Shown here in pieces: positions 18,878-27,266 of a DNA stretch of 42,750 bases (position 1 is the stretch's first letter; each line of letters starts with the position of its first letter). The position numbers and the translations under genes were made by a program. The notes under the pieces were generated by a model that searched no databases, was not told the DNA's origin, and saw only the letters and a list, made by a program, of their open reading frames with translations. The stretch covers positions 1-42,750 of the forward strand of contig CAITOL010000180.1 of assembly GCA_903893975.1 (NCBI GenBank). Direction: 5' to 3'. Source of the DNA: an uncultured Rhodospirillales bacterium. GTDB lineage: Bacteria > Pseudomonadota > Alphaproteobacteria > Acetobacterales > Acetobacteraceae.

Positions 18878-19735
18878 CTAACCGGTGAACAATCCGCGTG
18901 GGCGGAACAGCATGAAGATGACGAAAATGCCGAAGGTGATGCCGATGCTCCATTCGCCGGGCATGACCAGCAGCGACAGGTTTTGCAGCACCGCAATCAC
19001 CAGCGCCAGGACGAAGGCGCCGGAAATGCTGCCAACGCCGCCGGCGATGACCGCGATGGTGGCGGTGAGCAGAATGGGCACGCCGCCGAAGGGTTGCAGC
19101 CCCAGATCCAGCGGCACCAGCACGCCGGGGATGCAGACCAGCGCGCTGCCGATGGCCATGACGGCGATGTGCACCTGACGCGGTTGCAAGCGGGTGATTT
19201 CAGCCAGGAACGGGTTGGAGGCGACCGCGCGCATGCGTTTGCCCAGCACGGTGCGATGGGCGAACCACATCGCGCCGAGATAGGAGAGGATGCCGAACAC
19301 GACGGTGAGCATCTGCGTGTTGGTGAGCAGCGCGCCGCCGATGATGGTGGTGCGGTTGCCCCAGGGCAGGCCGTATTGCAGCACGTTGGAGGTGTAGATC
19401 GCCGCGATGCCGTTCTGCATCACTGCCGACAGGCCGAGCGAGGCGATCAGGATCACCAGATGGGTGGCGCCACGACGGTCCAGCCGTTCGTAGAGCAGCT
19501 TCTGGATCGCCGCACCGGCCAGGCCGCAGACGACGATGCCGACCAGCAGTGCCGCCCATTCCGGCAGGCCGTGCTTCAGCGCGCTCCACGAGACATAGCC
19601 GCCCAGGCCGTAGACGGCGGCATGGGCGACATGGAAGAAGCGGGTGGTGGCGAAGATCAGCGAGAAGCTGACCGCCACCATGCCCAGCGCGCAGCCCCAG
19701 ACCAGGCCGTTGATCAGCAGGTTTAACCACAACAT
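18878..19735 (-). CDS. livH: Liv-type ABC transporter permease LivH
   Basis: The protein has 285 residues. It starts MLWLNLLINGLVWGCALGM, nine bases after the stop of the binding-protein gene. About eight transmembrane helices and the 'RMRAVASNPFLAEITRL' cytoplasmic loop mark it as LivH, the partner of LivM. The ending 'IFVIFMLFRPRGLFTG' mirrors that of LivM, as is normal for these paralogous permeases. It is part of the five-gene transporter block 19745-16550. Confidence 0.95.
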   Translation of the reverse strand: MLWLNLLINGLVWGCALGMVAVSFSLIFATTRFFHVAHAAVYGLGGYVSWSALKHGLPEWAALLVGIVVCGLAGAAIQKLLYERLDRRGATHLVILIASLGLSAVMQNGIAAIYTSNVLQYGLPWGNRTTIIGGALLTNTQMLTVVFGILSYLGAMWFAHRTVLGKRMRAVASNPFLAEITRLQPRQVHIAVMAIGSALVCIPGVLVPLDLGLQPFGGVPILLTATIAVIAGGVGSISGAFVLALVIAVLQNLSLLVMPGEWSIGITFGIFVIFMLFRPRGLFTG

Positions 19736-19744
19736 GGCGCGAAC

Positions 19745-20836
19745 CTATTTCGGCGCGATCACCTTCAACAGGTTATCCTGCTTGCCGTTGATCCGGTTCA
19801 TGTTGATCTGGGTGGCGGCGGTGTTGGTGTTGAACACCGTGGTGGTCAGGCCTTTGAAGGTTTTGATTTCCTTCAGCGCTGCCAACAGGTTTTCCCCGGT
19901 GACCGGCTTGCCGTCCTTCAGTAGCTTTTCCACGCAGGTCATCACCACGGTGGCGGCGTTGTAGTACTGCTTGGGGAAGAAATCGAATTCGGTGCCGTAT
20001 TTGGCCTTGAACGCGGCGGCCATACCTTCCGGCGCGTTGATCAGCACCTGGGTGTGGGTGAAGCCTTCGGCGTTCGGGTTGGCGATCAGTTCCGGGTCGG
20101 AAAAGAACGTGCTGCCGACGACGGTGAATTTCGCGTCGATCTGCCGCACCTGATCGGCCAGTTGCGGCGTGCCGGAGGTGATGACCACGAACACCACATC
20201 CGGCGAGGTGGCCGCCAGTTTCAGCAGCGCCGGGCGGTAATTGGTATCACCAAACGGCACCGGTTCCTGTGCGAGCACCTTGCCGCCGGCTTTTTCGAAG
20301 CTGGCGAGGAAGTCGTCGCGCCCGGCGATGCCGGCGGCGTTGTTTTCGAACAGGATGGCGGCGGTTTTCTTGCCGGCATCGGCAACGAGGTAGTTGGCCA
20401 GCACTTCCAGTTCACCCGCCAGCACCGGGATGGTGTTGATCAGGTAGGGTGAGGCCTTGTCCAACGCATCCGCCTGCGCGCCGCCATTGACCAGCAGGGT
20501 TTTCTTGCGGCCGGCGAGCGGGGCCATGGCCAGCGACGGGCCGGAATAGCCGGTGAACACAGCTGGGACTTTCTGCAGATCTACCAGCTTGTTGAACAGC
20601 AGGACGGATTGATCCGGCTTGGCCTGATTATCCTCGAACAGCATCTCGATCTTATGGCCGGCGACGCCGCCTTTGGCGTTGACCTCATCGACCGCGAACT
20701 GGATGCCGCGCTGTTCCTGCATGCCGATGACGGCGGCAGGACCAGTGAGCGGCAGCACCGCGCCCAGTTTGATGGTTTGCGCCGAGGCCGGCACGGCCAG
20801 AGCGAGCGCCAGAGCGATCGTGGAAATCCGCAGCAT
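19745..20836 (-). CDS. Liv-type ABC transporter substrate-binding protein
   Basis: The protein has 363 residues, with GGGAGG just upstream of the ATG. A Sec signal peptide (MLRISTIALALALAVPASA) is cleaved before QTIKLG. The mature sequence 'GAVLPLTGPAAVIGMQEQRGIQFAVDEVNAKGGVAG' is a classic Leu/Ile/Val-binding-type fold, acting in the periplasm. It is the first transporter gene and lies 50 bases downstream of the thiolase-like gene on the same strand. It differs clearly from the other Liv-type binding protein at 14027, so the two probably bind different ligands. Ligand identity cannot be read from the sequence; an organic acid that is then activated to a CoA ester fits the context. Confidence 0.93.
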   Translation of the reverse strand: MLRISTIALALALAVPASAQTIKLGAVLPLTGPAAVIGMQEQRGIQFAVDEVNAKGGVAGHKIEMLFEDNQAKPDQSVLLFNKLVDLQKVPAVFTGYSGPSLAMAPLAGRKKTLLVNGGAQADALDKASPYLINTIPVLAGELEVLANYLVADAGKKTAAILFENNAAGIAGRDDFLASFEKAGGKVLAQEPVPFGDTNYRPALLKLAATSPDVVFVVITSGTPQLADQVRQIDAKFTVVGSTFFSDPELIANPNAEGFTHTQVLINAPEGMAAAFKAKYGTEFDFFPKQYYNAATVVMTCVEKLLKDGKPVTGENLLAALKEIKTFKGLTTTVFNTNTAATQINMNRINGKQDNLLKVIAPK

Positions 20837-20886
20837 TATTTGTTCCTCCCGTCTTAGTGTCAGTCAGCCACAGCCACGCCGCAGGG

Positions 20887-22032
20887 TCAAACCGTGGCGG
20901 CGGAGCCAAGCAGCACCGTGACCTGGCTGGACAGCACGCCGCCATTGCCGTGGGCGATGGCCACATCGCAGCCGGGCACCTGGCGGGCGCCGCAGGTGCC
21001 GCGCACCTGGCGCACCGCTTCGATCAGCACCAGCAGCCCGTACATGCCGGGATGGCAGTAGGACAGGCCGCCGCCGCTGGTGTTGACCGGCAAATGCCCG
21101 CCCGGCGCGATGCCGCCATTGGCGACGAAGGCCCCGCCCTCGCCCTTTTTCACGAAGCCGAGATCTTCAAGAAACAGGATCGTGTTGATGCTAAAGGCGT
21201 CGTAGACCTGCACCGCCTGCACGTCCTTGGGCGTGAGACCGGCCATGGCATAGGCCTGCGCGCCGGAGATTGCCGCACCGGTGGTGGTCAGATCCGGCAT
21301 CGAACTGATCGACATATGCGACAGGCATTCGCCGACGCCCAGCACGAAGGCCGGCTTCTGGCGCAATGTTTTGGCCCGCGCTGCCGAGGTAAGGATGATC
21401 GCGCCACCGCCATCGTTGACGAGGCAGCAATCGCGCACGGTGAGCGGGTAGCTGACCATGCGGGCGGCGAGCACCTGGGCGATGGTGAGCGGCTCCTTCT
21501 CCCACGCCATCGGGTTGAGCAGCGCCCATTGGCGGGCGGCGACCGCGACTTCGGCCAGCTGTTCCCGCGTGGTGCCGAATTCATGCATATGCCGCGAGGC
21601 GGCCAGCGCGTAGGCGGTGGCGGGCAGGAACGGCTTATAGGGGGTTTCGTGGGGGTTGTATTCGCGCGGGCTCGCCGCCGCCCGGCTGACGCTGCGCTGG
21701 GTGCTGCCATAGGCGATCAACGCGACCTCACACAGGCCCGCCTCAATCGCCGCCATCGCGTGGGCGAGGTGGGTCATGAACGAGGAGCCGCCGATGCCGG
21801 TGCCGTCCTGATAGCGCGGGCGGATGCCGAGATATTCGCACAGGCTCAAGGTTGGCATGCGCAGTTGCGAGGCGGCGGTGAACACCGCATCGATATCGGA
21901 CAGGTGCAGGCCGCAATCTTCCAGCGCGCGAAAGGTTGCCTGGGCCATCAGATCGACCGGGGTGGTGCCGGGTGCGACCTGGCCGAGATCGGATTCCGCG
22001 GCGCCGACCACCGCCACACTGCCGCGCTTCAT
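20887..22032 (-). CDS. Thiolase-like protein lacking both catalytic cysteines (SCP-x/Ltp2 type)
   Basis: The 381-residue protein has the thiolase fold of the lipid-transfer/SCP-x group ('VAVVGAAESDLG', 'LVNDGGGAIIL', 'NTSGGGLSYCHPGMYG'). The nucleophilic cysteine of true thiolases is replaced by serine in IGGSSF (Ser83/Ser84), and the C-terminal CxGG-type motif reads HGNGG (361-365), so that cysteine is also gone. His327 in the CHPG motif remains. Two tyrosines, Tyr277 (VYDAF) and Tyr325 (LSYCHPG), sit where I recall the catalytic tyrosines of the steroid side-chain aldolase Ltp2. It overlaps the DUF35 gene by four bases, as Ltp2-type aldolases pair with DUF35 partners. I infer a CoA-ester retro-aldolase or other C-C lyase rather than a thiolase. 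Confidence 0.85.
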   Translation of the reverse strand: MKRGSVAVVGAAESDLGQVAPGTTPVDLMAQATFRALEDCGLHLSDIDAVFTAASQLRMPTLSLCEYLGIRPRYQDGTGIGGSSFMTHLAHAMAAIEAGLCEVALIAYGSTQRSVSRAAASPREYNPHETPYKPFLPATAYALAASRHMHEFGTTREQLAEVAVAARQWALLNPMAWEKEPLTIAQVLAARMVSYPLTVRDCCLVNDGGGAIILTSAARAKTLRQKPAFVLGVGECLSHMSISSMPDLTTTGAAISGAQAYAMAGLTPKDVQAVQVYDAFSINTILFLEDLGFVKKGEGGAFVANGGIAPGGHLPVNTSGGGLSYCHPGMYGLLVLIEAVRQVRGTCGARQVPGCDVAIAHGNGGVLSSQVTVLLGSAATV

Positions 22033-22418
22033 GCTGCTGCTCCCACCACGGTGAACACCGGGTAGGGCGGTTGGTCCCCCTCCCCCGGCGCCATGCGAAC
22101 TTGCACGCGCATGCCGATCCGCACGTCCATCGCGTCGATCTCCTCCACCCGGCTCATGATGCGGAAGCCTTCATCGAGGTCGACCAGCACGACGTTGTGC
22201 GATGGCGCGTTGCGGTTGGCGATGGCGGTGGTGGCGTAGACGGTGCCGAGGCCTTTGGAGACGCGCCATTCCAGCCGCGCGCTGCCGCTGCCGGGCGCGA
22301 TGATGCGGGGGTAGAACACGGCTTTGCCGGTATCGAGATCCACCTGATAGGCCAGTTCGCCGGCTTTGCAGTGGTCGGTATAGACAGCGTTTGGCGATTT
22401 GGTTTTCAGGTCTGGCAT
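22029..22418 (-). CDS. DUF35 OB-fold protein without zinc-ribbon cysteines
   Basis: The 129-residue protein has the layout of DUF35 proteins: an N-terminal helix and ribbon region ('DHCKAGELAYQVDLDTGKAVFYPR') followed by an OB-fold ('GLGTVYATTAIANRNAP', 'IGMRVQVRMAPGEG'). The usual four zinc cysteines are absent; the only cysteine is Cys17. The C-terminal OB part commonly contacts acyl-CoA and a thiolase-like partner. Its stop overlaps the start of the thiolase-like gene by four bases, strongly implying a complex. It is the first gene of the minus-strand operon ending with the CoA-transferase. The ribbon may be structural without metal, as in some aldolase partners. Confidence is good for the family and the pairing. 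Confidence 0.82.
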   Translation of the reverse strand: MPDLKTKSPNAVYTDHCKAGELAYQVDLDTGKAVFYPRIIAPGSGSARLEWRVSKGLGTVYATTAIANRNAPSHNVVLVDLDEGFRIMSRVEEIDAMDVRIGMRVQVRMAPGEGDQPPYPVFTVVGAAA

Positions 22419-22486
22419 CGTGTTTCCTCCGTTGCCGGCAGGCTACGCAATTGCATCGCCGGGCGCCATGGTGCAGCAATCGAAAA

Positions 22487-23269
22487 ATGAACGCAGATCC
22501 CAACATCGTTTTCATCGGTGACATCCATCGCGACTGGGCCAGTGTGGAGCGGGGGCTGGCGGCGTTGCCGCAGCTGCCGGATGCCGCGGTGCTGATGGGC
22601 GATATTGAATGCACCGCGCCGCTGGATGTGCTGGCGGCGCCGCTGCTGTCACGCGGGGTGGAGGTGTTCTGGATTTCCGGCAATCACGACAATGATGGCG
22701 GGCCGGAGATGTGGTCCAATCTGGCCGACCCGGCGCGCAATCCGCGCACGGCCGGCGGCGCGCTGCATGGCCGGGTGGTGGAGATTGGCGGACTGCGTGT
22801 GGCCGGGCTGAACGGGATATTCCGCCCGCGCGTGTGGCATCCGGATCGGGCGCCCGGCCTGCATCGGCGCGACGAATTGCCGGAGAATCTGGCCAAATTG
22901 GGCGATTCGTTGCGGCCGGAACACGTTGCCGCGCTGACGCATTCGCTGTCCACCATCGCGATCTGGCCCGAGGATGTGGACGCGCTGGCGGCGCTGCGGG
23001 CGGATGTGCTGGTGGTGCATGATGCGCCGTGCAGCCATCCCGATGGCCACGCGGTGCTGACCGGGCTGGCCGAGGCGATGGGGGCGCGGCTGGTGGTGCA
23101 TGGGCACCATCATGTGAGTTATCGCGCGGTGCATCGCAGTGGCCTGCACGCCATGGGGGTGGCGGCGGCCTGGGGGATGAGCCTGGCGGGCGCGCCGCTT
23201 TGGCGCGGCGAGCCCCCCAGGATTCTCGGCAGACTGCGCCCGGACTGGACCGGGCTGGCAGCGTATTAG
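22487..23269 (+). CDS. Calcineurin-like metallophosphoesterase
   Basis: The start at 22487 (MNADPNIVFIGD) gives 260 residues; the upstream frame overlaps the divergent DUF35 start and is rejected. No strong ribosome-binding site is visible. The metal-binding blocks are in the usual order: Asp12 and His14 in GDIHRD, GDI(E) near 43, GNHDND, a histidine in VVHDAP, and HGHHH near the C-terminal third. These form the two-metal centre of phosphodiesterases and phosphatases. It is cytosolic. The second block reads LMGDIECTA where many members have GDxxD. The substrate may be a phosphoester such as a cyclic nucleotide, a dinucleotide or a phosphoprotein; nothing distinguishes them. It is a single gene between two minus-strand genes. 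Confidence 0.85.
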   Translation: MNADPNIVFIGDIHRDWASVERGLAALPQLPDAAVLMGDIECTAPLDVLAAPLLSRGVEVFWISGNHDNDGGPEMWSNLADPARNPRTAGGALHGRVVEIGGLRVAGLNGIFRPRVWHPDRAPGLHRRDELPENLAKLGDSLRPEHVAALTHSLSTIAIWPEDVDALAALRADVLVVHDAPCSHPDGHAVLTGLAEAMGARLVVHGHHHVSYRAVHRSGLHAMGVAAAWGMSLAGAPLWRGEPPRILGRLRPDWTGLAAY

Positions 23270-23275
23270 CGCCGG

Positions 23276-25396
23276 CTACGGGCTGGTGCGGATGCCCGTA
23301 GCCTCGGCTTCGGCGGTGAGGCGGGCGCCGTCTTCGGGCAGCAGCAGCCGGGCTGCGATCAGCCGGTCTACCGCCTGGCGCACCGCCTGCACATAGGCGG
23401 CTTTGCTGGGGTAGCGTTCTTCCAGCGACAGGCGGGGATCGCCGGATTGCAGGCGTTCCGCCTTGGTCGCCGCGAAGGGCACGAAGCTGCCGGTGAGTTC
23501 ACAGGCTTCGTTCTGGAACAGGTCGTCGCGGAACAGGTTCCAACCGGTATAGGTGCCGATGGGCACTTGCACGTTGACCGACCGCACCCCGGCGAGGTCG
23601 TTGCCATCGGCATCGACCTGCGGCACCAGCACGCCGTAGCTGGCGGGATGTTCGCGCGGCGGGATGATGGTTTCGATGCCGGAGCTATCGGCCGGATGGT
23701 AGCCGGGGCCGCGATCATAGACATGCAGCGGGTTGTGGTTGCCGAGGTAGCGCATCGCCGGCCGTTCAACGCCGCCATAGCTGTTGGCGGGCACGGCGGG
23801 GAAATGCACCTGATCGGCGGCGACCAGCGTGCCATCGGCGATGCGCGGCACGTTGCTCGGCGGCGGGGTGCGGTCGTCCTTCAGCCATTGCGTGAAATCG
23901 CTGAGCAGGGCGCGCATGGTCCAGACATGCGGGGTGGGGTTGCCCTGCTGCATGCACACGCCGAACGGCGCCTTGGTGGGCAGCGGCAGGTTGGCCGGGC
24001 CGTGCTGGGTGCTGGCCATGATGTAGCTGCGCACGTTGGGCGGATCGGCCAAATCTTTGGTGCCCAGCGGATCGGTGAAGCCGAGCCCCTGGCGGCCATC
24101 CCAGATTTCCAGCGCCGTGGCGGCGTGGACGATGCGGGGGCAGGTGTGATCGGCGGTGCAGCGGTCCAGCACGCCCTGGGTGCGGCCGGTGAGCGGGTCG
24201 GTCTGGCGGGCATAGGTGAAGGGGAAATCATAGGCGGGGTAGAGATGGTCCACCGCGCTGCCCCAGGCGCGGCCGGGCTGGGCGAAGCGGATGTTCAGCG
24301 AAATCAGCCCGCCGCCGATATGCGGCATAGCGCCGTCAAACGCTTTTCCGCCAGCTTCGGCCCGGTTGAAGCCGAGATGAATGAGGGTGCGGATGAAGCG
24401 GCCGCTTTGCGAACTGCCGGTGATCAGGGTTTGCACGCCCTTGCCGTGCACCACCGGGTTGGCGGTGCCGGAATCGTCCTTATCCCGCCCCTTGAGGAAG
24501 GCGCCGAGGTCTCGCGCGGCGGCGAAGCCGAGGCCGAGCACGGTTGGATCTTTGGCGCGGTAGGTGAGTTCATACAAATGCCCGGGCAGGAAGCCGTCAG
24601 GCAGGCAGATGGTTTTCTCCGCCGGCTTGGTGCAGTCGCTGAAGCTCCAGGCGGTGTTGGGGATGGCGACGCGGGGGGCGTTTTCGCGCACCCGCACGGT
24701 GAGGGTTGGCACGAAGCCATCGGCGAATTTTGCCGCGTTGTCCGTATTGGCGGTGGGATAGCTGTCATGCCCGGTTTCGGTGAACCAGCCGCCGCCGATG
24801 ACCGAGGTTTTGGTGGGCGCCTGCACCACCAGTTCGCTGCGCACGGTGCCGATGATCGGTGAGCCGTCGGGGTTATGCGCGACTGGAGCCTTGAAGCCCA
24901 TGCGGTTGTTGCCGGGCAGCACATCGGCCTGCCAGCCGAACCAGACCAGGGTGTAGCCCTGCGCTTGCAGCCAGCCATCGCCGGCGTCGCGCGCATTGTT
25001 AATATCCGCGAGCCCGCCTTTGACATCAGCGTTGAACAGGGTCAGCGCGCCCTTGTTGCCGCGATTGATGACGTTGAACAGCAGGATGTGGTTGCTGTGC
25101 GCCGGATCGGCCGGGCGGACGATGTCGATATCGGTGACGTATTCCACCATGCCGTGCGCGTTGCGGGGGGCGAGCGCAAGGTCCTGGATGATGACATTGC
25201 CTGGGGCTTTCGGGTCAACCTCGCCATAGGCTTTGCCGTGCAGGCGTTCGAACTTGCCGGTGCCGGGGAAGACCCGGCCGTCGAAGGCCGGCGCGGCCGG
25301 GCTGAGGTCGAGCCGGGTAATCCGTGCCGCACTGGGTTGCGCCAGGCCGGCGAGCAACGCCAGGCCCCCGGCGGTTGCCAACATCCATGTCCGCAT
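23276..25396 (-). CDS. Secreted alpha/beta-hydrolase-domain protein (Abhydrolase_10 type)
   Basis: The ATG at 25396, after GGGAGCGA, gives 706 residues. The first ~24 (MRTWMLATAGGLALLAGLAQPSAA) are a Sec signal peptide, so it is periplasmic or secreted. The body resembles the large uncharacterised alpha/beta-hydrolase-domain family: 'FNVINRGNKGAL', 'LVWFGWQADV', 'HLYELTYRAKDPTVLGLGFAAARDL', and the nucleophile elbow GSSQSG with Ser329 as the likely nucleophile. 'PHIGGG' and 'FPFTYARQTDPLTGR' further match that family. Members are found in bacteria degrading aromatic or polymeric esters, but the substrate here is unknown. It stands alone, convergent with the phosphoesterase and downstream of glutamate dehydrogenase on the same strand. 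Confidence 0.82.
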   Translation of the reverse strand: MRTWMLATAGGLALLAGLAQPSAARITRLDLSPAAPAFDGRVFPGTGKFERLHGKAYGEVDPKAPGNVIIQDLALAPRNAHGMVEYVTDIDIVRPADPAHSNHILLFNVINRGNKGALTLFNADVKGGLADINNARDAGDGWLQAQGYTLVWFGWQADVLPGNNRMGFKAPVAHNPDGSPIIGTVRSELVVQAPTKTSVIGGGWFTETGHDSYPTANTDNAAKFADGFVPTLTVRVRENAPRVAIPNTAWSFSDCTKPAEKTICLPDGFLPGHLYELTYRAKDPTVLGLGFAAARDLGAFLKGRDKDDSGTANPVVHGKGVQTLITGSSQSGRFIRTLIHLGFNRAEAGGKAFDGAMPHIGGGLISLNIRFAQPGRAWGSAVDHLYPAYDFPFTYARQTDPLTGRTQGVLDRCTADHTCPRIVHAATALEIWDGRQGLGFTDPLGTKDLADPPNVRSYIMASTQHGPANLPLPTKAPFGVCMQQGNPTPHVWTMRALLSDFTQWLKDDRTPPPSNVPRIADGTLVAADQVHFPAVPANSYGGVERPAMRYLGNHNPLHVYDRGPGYHPADSSGIETIIPPREHPASYGVLVPQVDADGNDLAGVRSVNVQVPIGTYTGWNLFRDDLFQNEACELTGSFVPFAATKAERLQSGDPRLSLEERYPSKAAYVQAVRQAVDRLIAARLLLPEDGARLTAEAEATGIRTSP

Positions 25397-25463
25397 CAAA
25401 CGTCGCTCCCCCAAAATTTTGTTGGGAAAACTCTGCGCGATCTGGCGATGGCCGGCAAGTCGG

Positions 25464-26720
25464 CTACGGGAACAGGCCGCGCGTGGCTTTGGCATCGCGC
25501 ACTTTGGCGACGCCGATGGCCATGGCGGCCATGCGGGTGGAAATGCCGTCGCGCCGCACGCGGTCCATCACCTGGGTGAAGCTGCGGTCGAGGATCTGGT
25601 TCAGCCGCGCCCGGACCTCGGCCTCCGCCCAGAAAAACTGTTGCAGGTCCTGCACCCATTCGAAATAGGAGACGATGACGCCGCCGGCGTTGCAGAGAAT
25701 ATCGGGGATGACGAAGATCTCTGGCCGTTGCGCCAGCACCAGATCGGCGTCCGGCGTGGTGGGGCCGTTGGCGCCTTCGGCCAGCACGCGGCATTGCAGG
25801 CGGGCGGCGACCGGGCCGGTGATCACCTGTTCCAGCGCCGCGGGCACCAGCACGTCGCACGGTTGCAGCAGCAACTCGGCTGGGTCGAACACCAGTTCGG
25901 TGGAATAGCCGCGCAGCACGCCATGCGTGGCGACATGGCGTTGCAAGGCCGCCACATCCAGCCCGTTGCGGTCGAAGTAGCAGGCGGTGTGGTCGCTGAC
26001 GCCGAGCACCTTCATGCCGCGTTCCACCGCCGTCTGCGCGGCAACCGCGCCGACATTGCCGAAGCCCTGCACGATGGCGGTGGCACCGGCGATGGGGATG
26101 CCCAACGTATCCAGCGCCCGTTCGGCCAGATGGATCACGCCGCGCCCGGTGGCCTCGCGCCGGCCTTCGGTGCCGCCGGAGGCGACGGGCTTGCCGGTGA
26201 CGATTTCGGTGACCGTGCGGCCCTGATACATGGAATAGGTATCCATGAACCAGGCCATCACCTGCTCATTGGTGCCCATATCCGGGGCCATGACGTCGAT
26301 ATGCGGGCCGACGAAGGGGATCATCTCCTGCATGTAACGCCGCGAGACGGCTTCCAGTTCGCGGCGCGACAGGCTGTAGGGGTCCACCGCCACGCCGCCT
26401 TTGGCGCCGCCATAGGGCAGGCCGGCGAGGGCGCATTTCCAGCTCATCCACACCGCCAGCGCCGCGACTTCGCCCACATCGAGGCTGGCGGCGAAGCGGG
26501 TGCCGCCTTTGGTGGGGCCCATGGTGAGGTGATGCTGCACCCGGTAGCCCTGGAAGACTTCCGTGCGCCCGTCATCGCGGTGGATGGGGCAGGACACCAC
26601 GATGGCGCGCTTGGGGTAGAGGATGCGGTCCCGCTCATCGGCGGCAATCGCCAGATGGTCGGCGATCAGATGGAATTGCTGGCGGGCCATGTCGAAAACC
26701 GGGCCGGTATAGAGTGTCAT
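25464..26720 (-). CDS. Glu/Leu/Phe/Val dehydrogenase family, probable glutamate dehydrogenase
   Basis: The ATG at 26720, preceded by AGAGGGTGAG, gives 418 residues. The open frame extends far upstream through antisense sequence, but only from here does it match the family. The substrate block 'GPTKGGTRF', Lys95 (MSWKCAL) and catalytic Lys107 (PYGGAKGG) are intact. 'IVQGFGNVGAVAA' is the dinucleotide-binding loop. The length is typical of hexameric NAD(P)-dependent glutamate dehydrogenase, which interconverts glutamate with 2-oxoglutarate and ammonia. Leucine or phenylalanine dehydrogenases share the fold but are usually shorter, about 350 residues. It is divergent from a small hypothetical gene with only 66 bases between starts. 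Confidence 0.88.
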   Translation of the reverse strand: MTLYTGPVFDMARQQFHLIADHLAIAADERDRILYPKRAIVVSCPIHRDDGRTEVFQGYRVQHHLTMGPTKGGTRFAASLDVGEVAALAVWMSWKCALAGLPYGGAKGGVAVDPYSLSRRELEAVSRRYMQEMIPFVGPHIDVMAPDMGTNEQVMAWFMDTYSMYQGRTVTEIVTGKPVASGGTEGRREATGRGVIHLAERALDTLGIPIAGATAIVQGFGNVGAVAAQTAVERGMKVLGVSDHTACYFDRNGLDVAALQRHVATHGVLRGYSTELVFDPAELLLQPCDVLVPAALEQVITGPVAARLQCRVLAEGANGPTTPDADLVLAQRPEIFVIPDILCNAGGVIVSYFEWVQDLQQFFWAEAEVRARLNQILDRSFTQVMDRVRRDGISTRMAAMAIGVAKVRDAKATRGLFP

Positions 26721-26786
26721 CTCACCCTCTGCTTCATTCCCCCACGCAGTGTAGCATAGCGCATCGCAATTCGCCGGAGGATCCGC

Positions 26787-27266
26787 ATGACCGAGCCGCC
26801 CCGCATTACCTGGTTGGTTGAACGCAGCGCCAAAGCCGGGGAGCTTCGCATTGGCCTGCTGGGCCGGGCGTTGATTGCCGAGCTTGCGGGCAAGCGGGTG
26901 CCGCTGGAGGGCAACGACATGGCGTCGCTGGCGGAGCTCGCCTCGTCCCGCCGGACGGCGCATCTGCTGACGCCGCTGCGCGATGGCGGCTACACCCATC
27001 TGCTGGGCGGCAAGATCGCGCTGCTGCCGGGTGAGGCGCCGATGTTGCAGCAGGTGCTGCTGGGCACGCCGGAGGGACTGCGGACGCGGCGGGCGGCGTT
27101 GCTGGCGATGGTGGCGCGGGAGGCGGAGGCGGATACCGGGCCGGCAGAGGTGGTGCTGAGCGGGATTGCGCATCATGCCGAGGAGAGCGAGGCGCAGGTG
27201 GGGCATGCGCGGCGGATGTTGATGGATTTCGACCGCGCCTTCCCCTCGGTACGCGGCGGCGCATGA
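26787..27266 (+). CDS. Conserved-looking hypothetical protein, 159 aa
   Basis: I do not recognise this protein. It begins MTEPPRITWLVERSAKAG and has an AGGATCC-like ribosome-binding region (CCGGAGGATCCGC) directly before the ATG. It is soluble, with no signal peptide, membrane segment or cysteine. It is rich in Ala, Leu, Arg and Glu, and the C-terminal third ('HHAEESEAQVGHARRMLMDFDRAF') looks helical and amphipathic. Its stop overlaps the start of the flavodoxin-like gene by four bases (ATGA), so the two are translationally coupled and probably work together. It could be a partner or regulator of that flavoprotein. Coding potential is supported by the ribosome-binding site, the overlap and the absence of a better frame. 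Confidence 0.7.
   Translation: MTEPPRITWLVERSAKAGELRIGLLGRALIAELAGKRVPLEGNDMASLAELASSRRTAHLLTPLRDGGYTHLLGGKIALLPGEAPMLQQVLLGTPEGLRTRRAALLAMVAREAEADTGPAEVVLSGIAHHAEESEAQVGHARRMLMDFDRAFPSVRGGA

Noticed and set aside
20857-22065. 402-residue plus-strand open frame
   Set aside because: It is antisense to the thiolase-like gene, Gly/Ala/His/Arg-rich with no recognisable motifs, and no ribosome-binding site.
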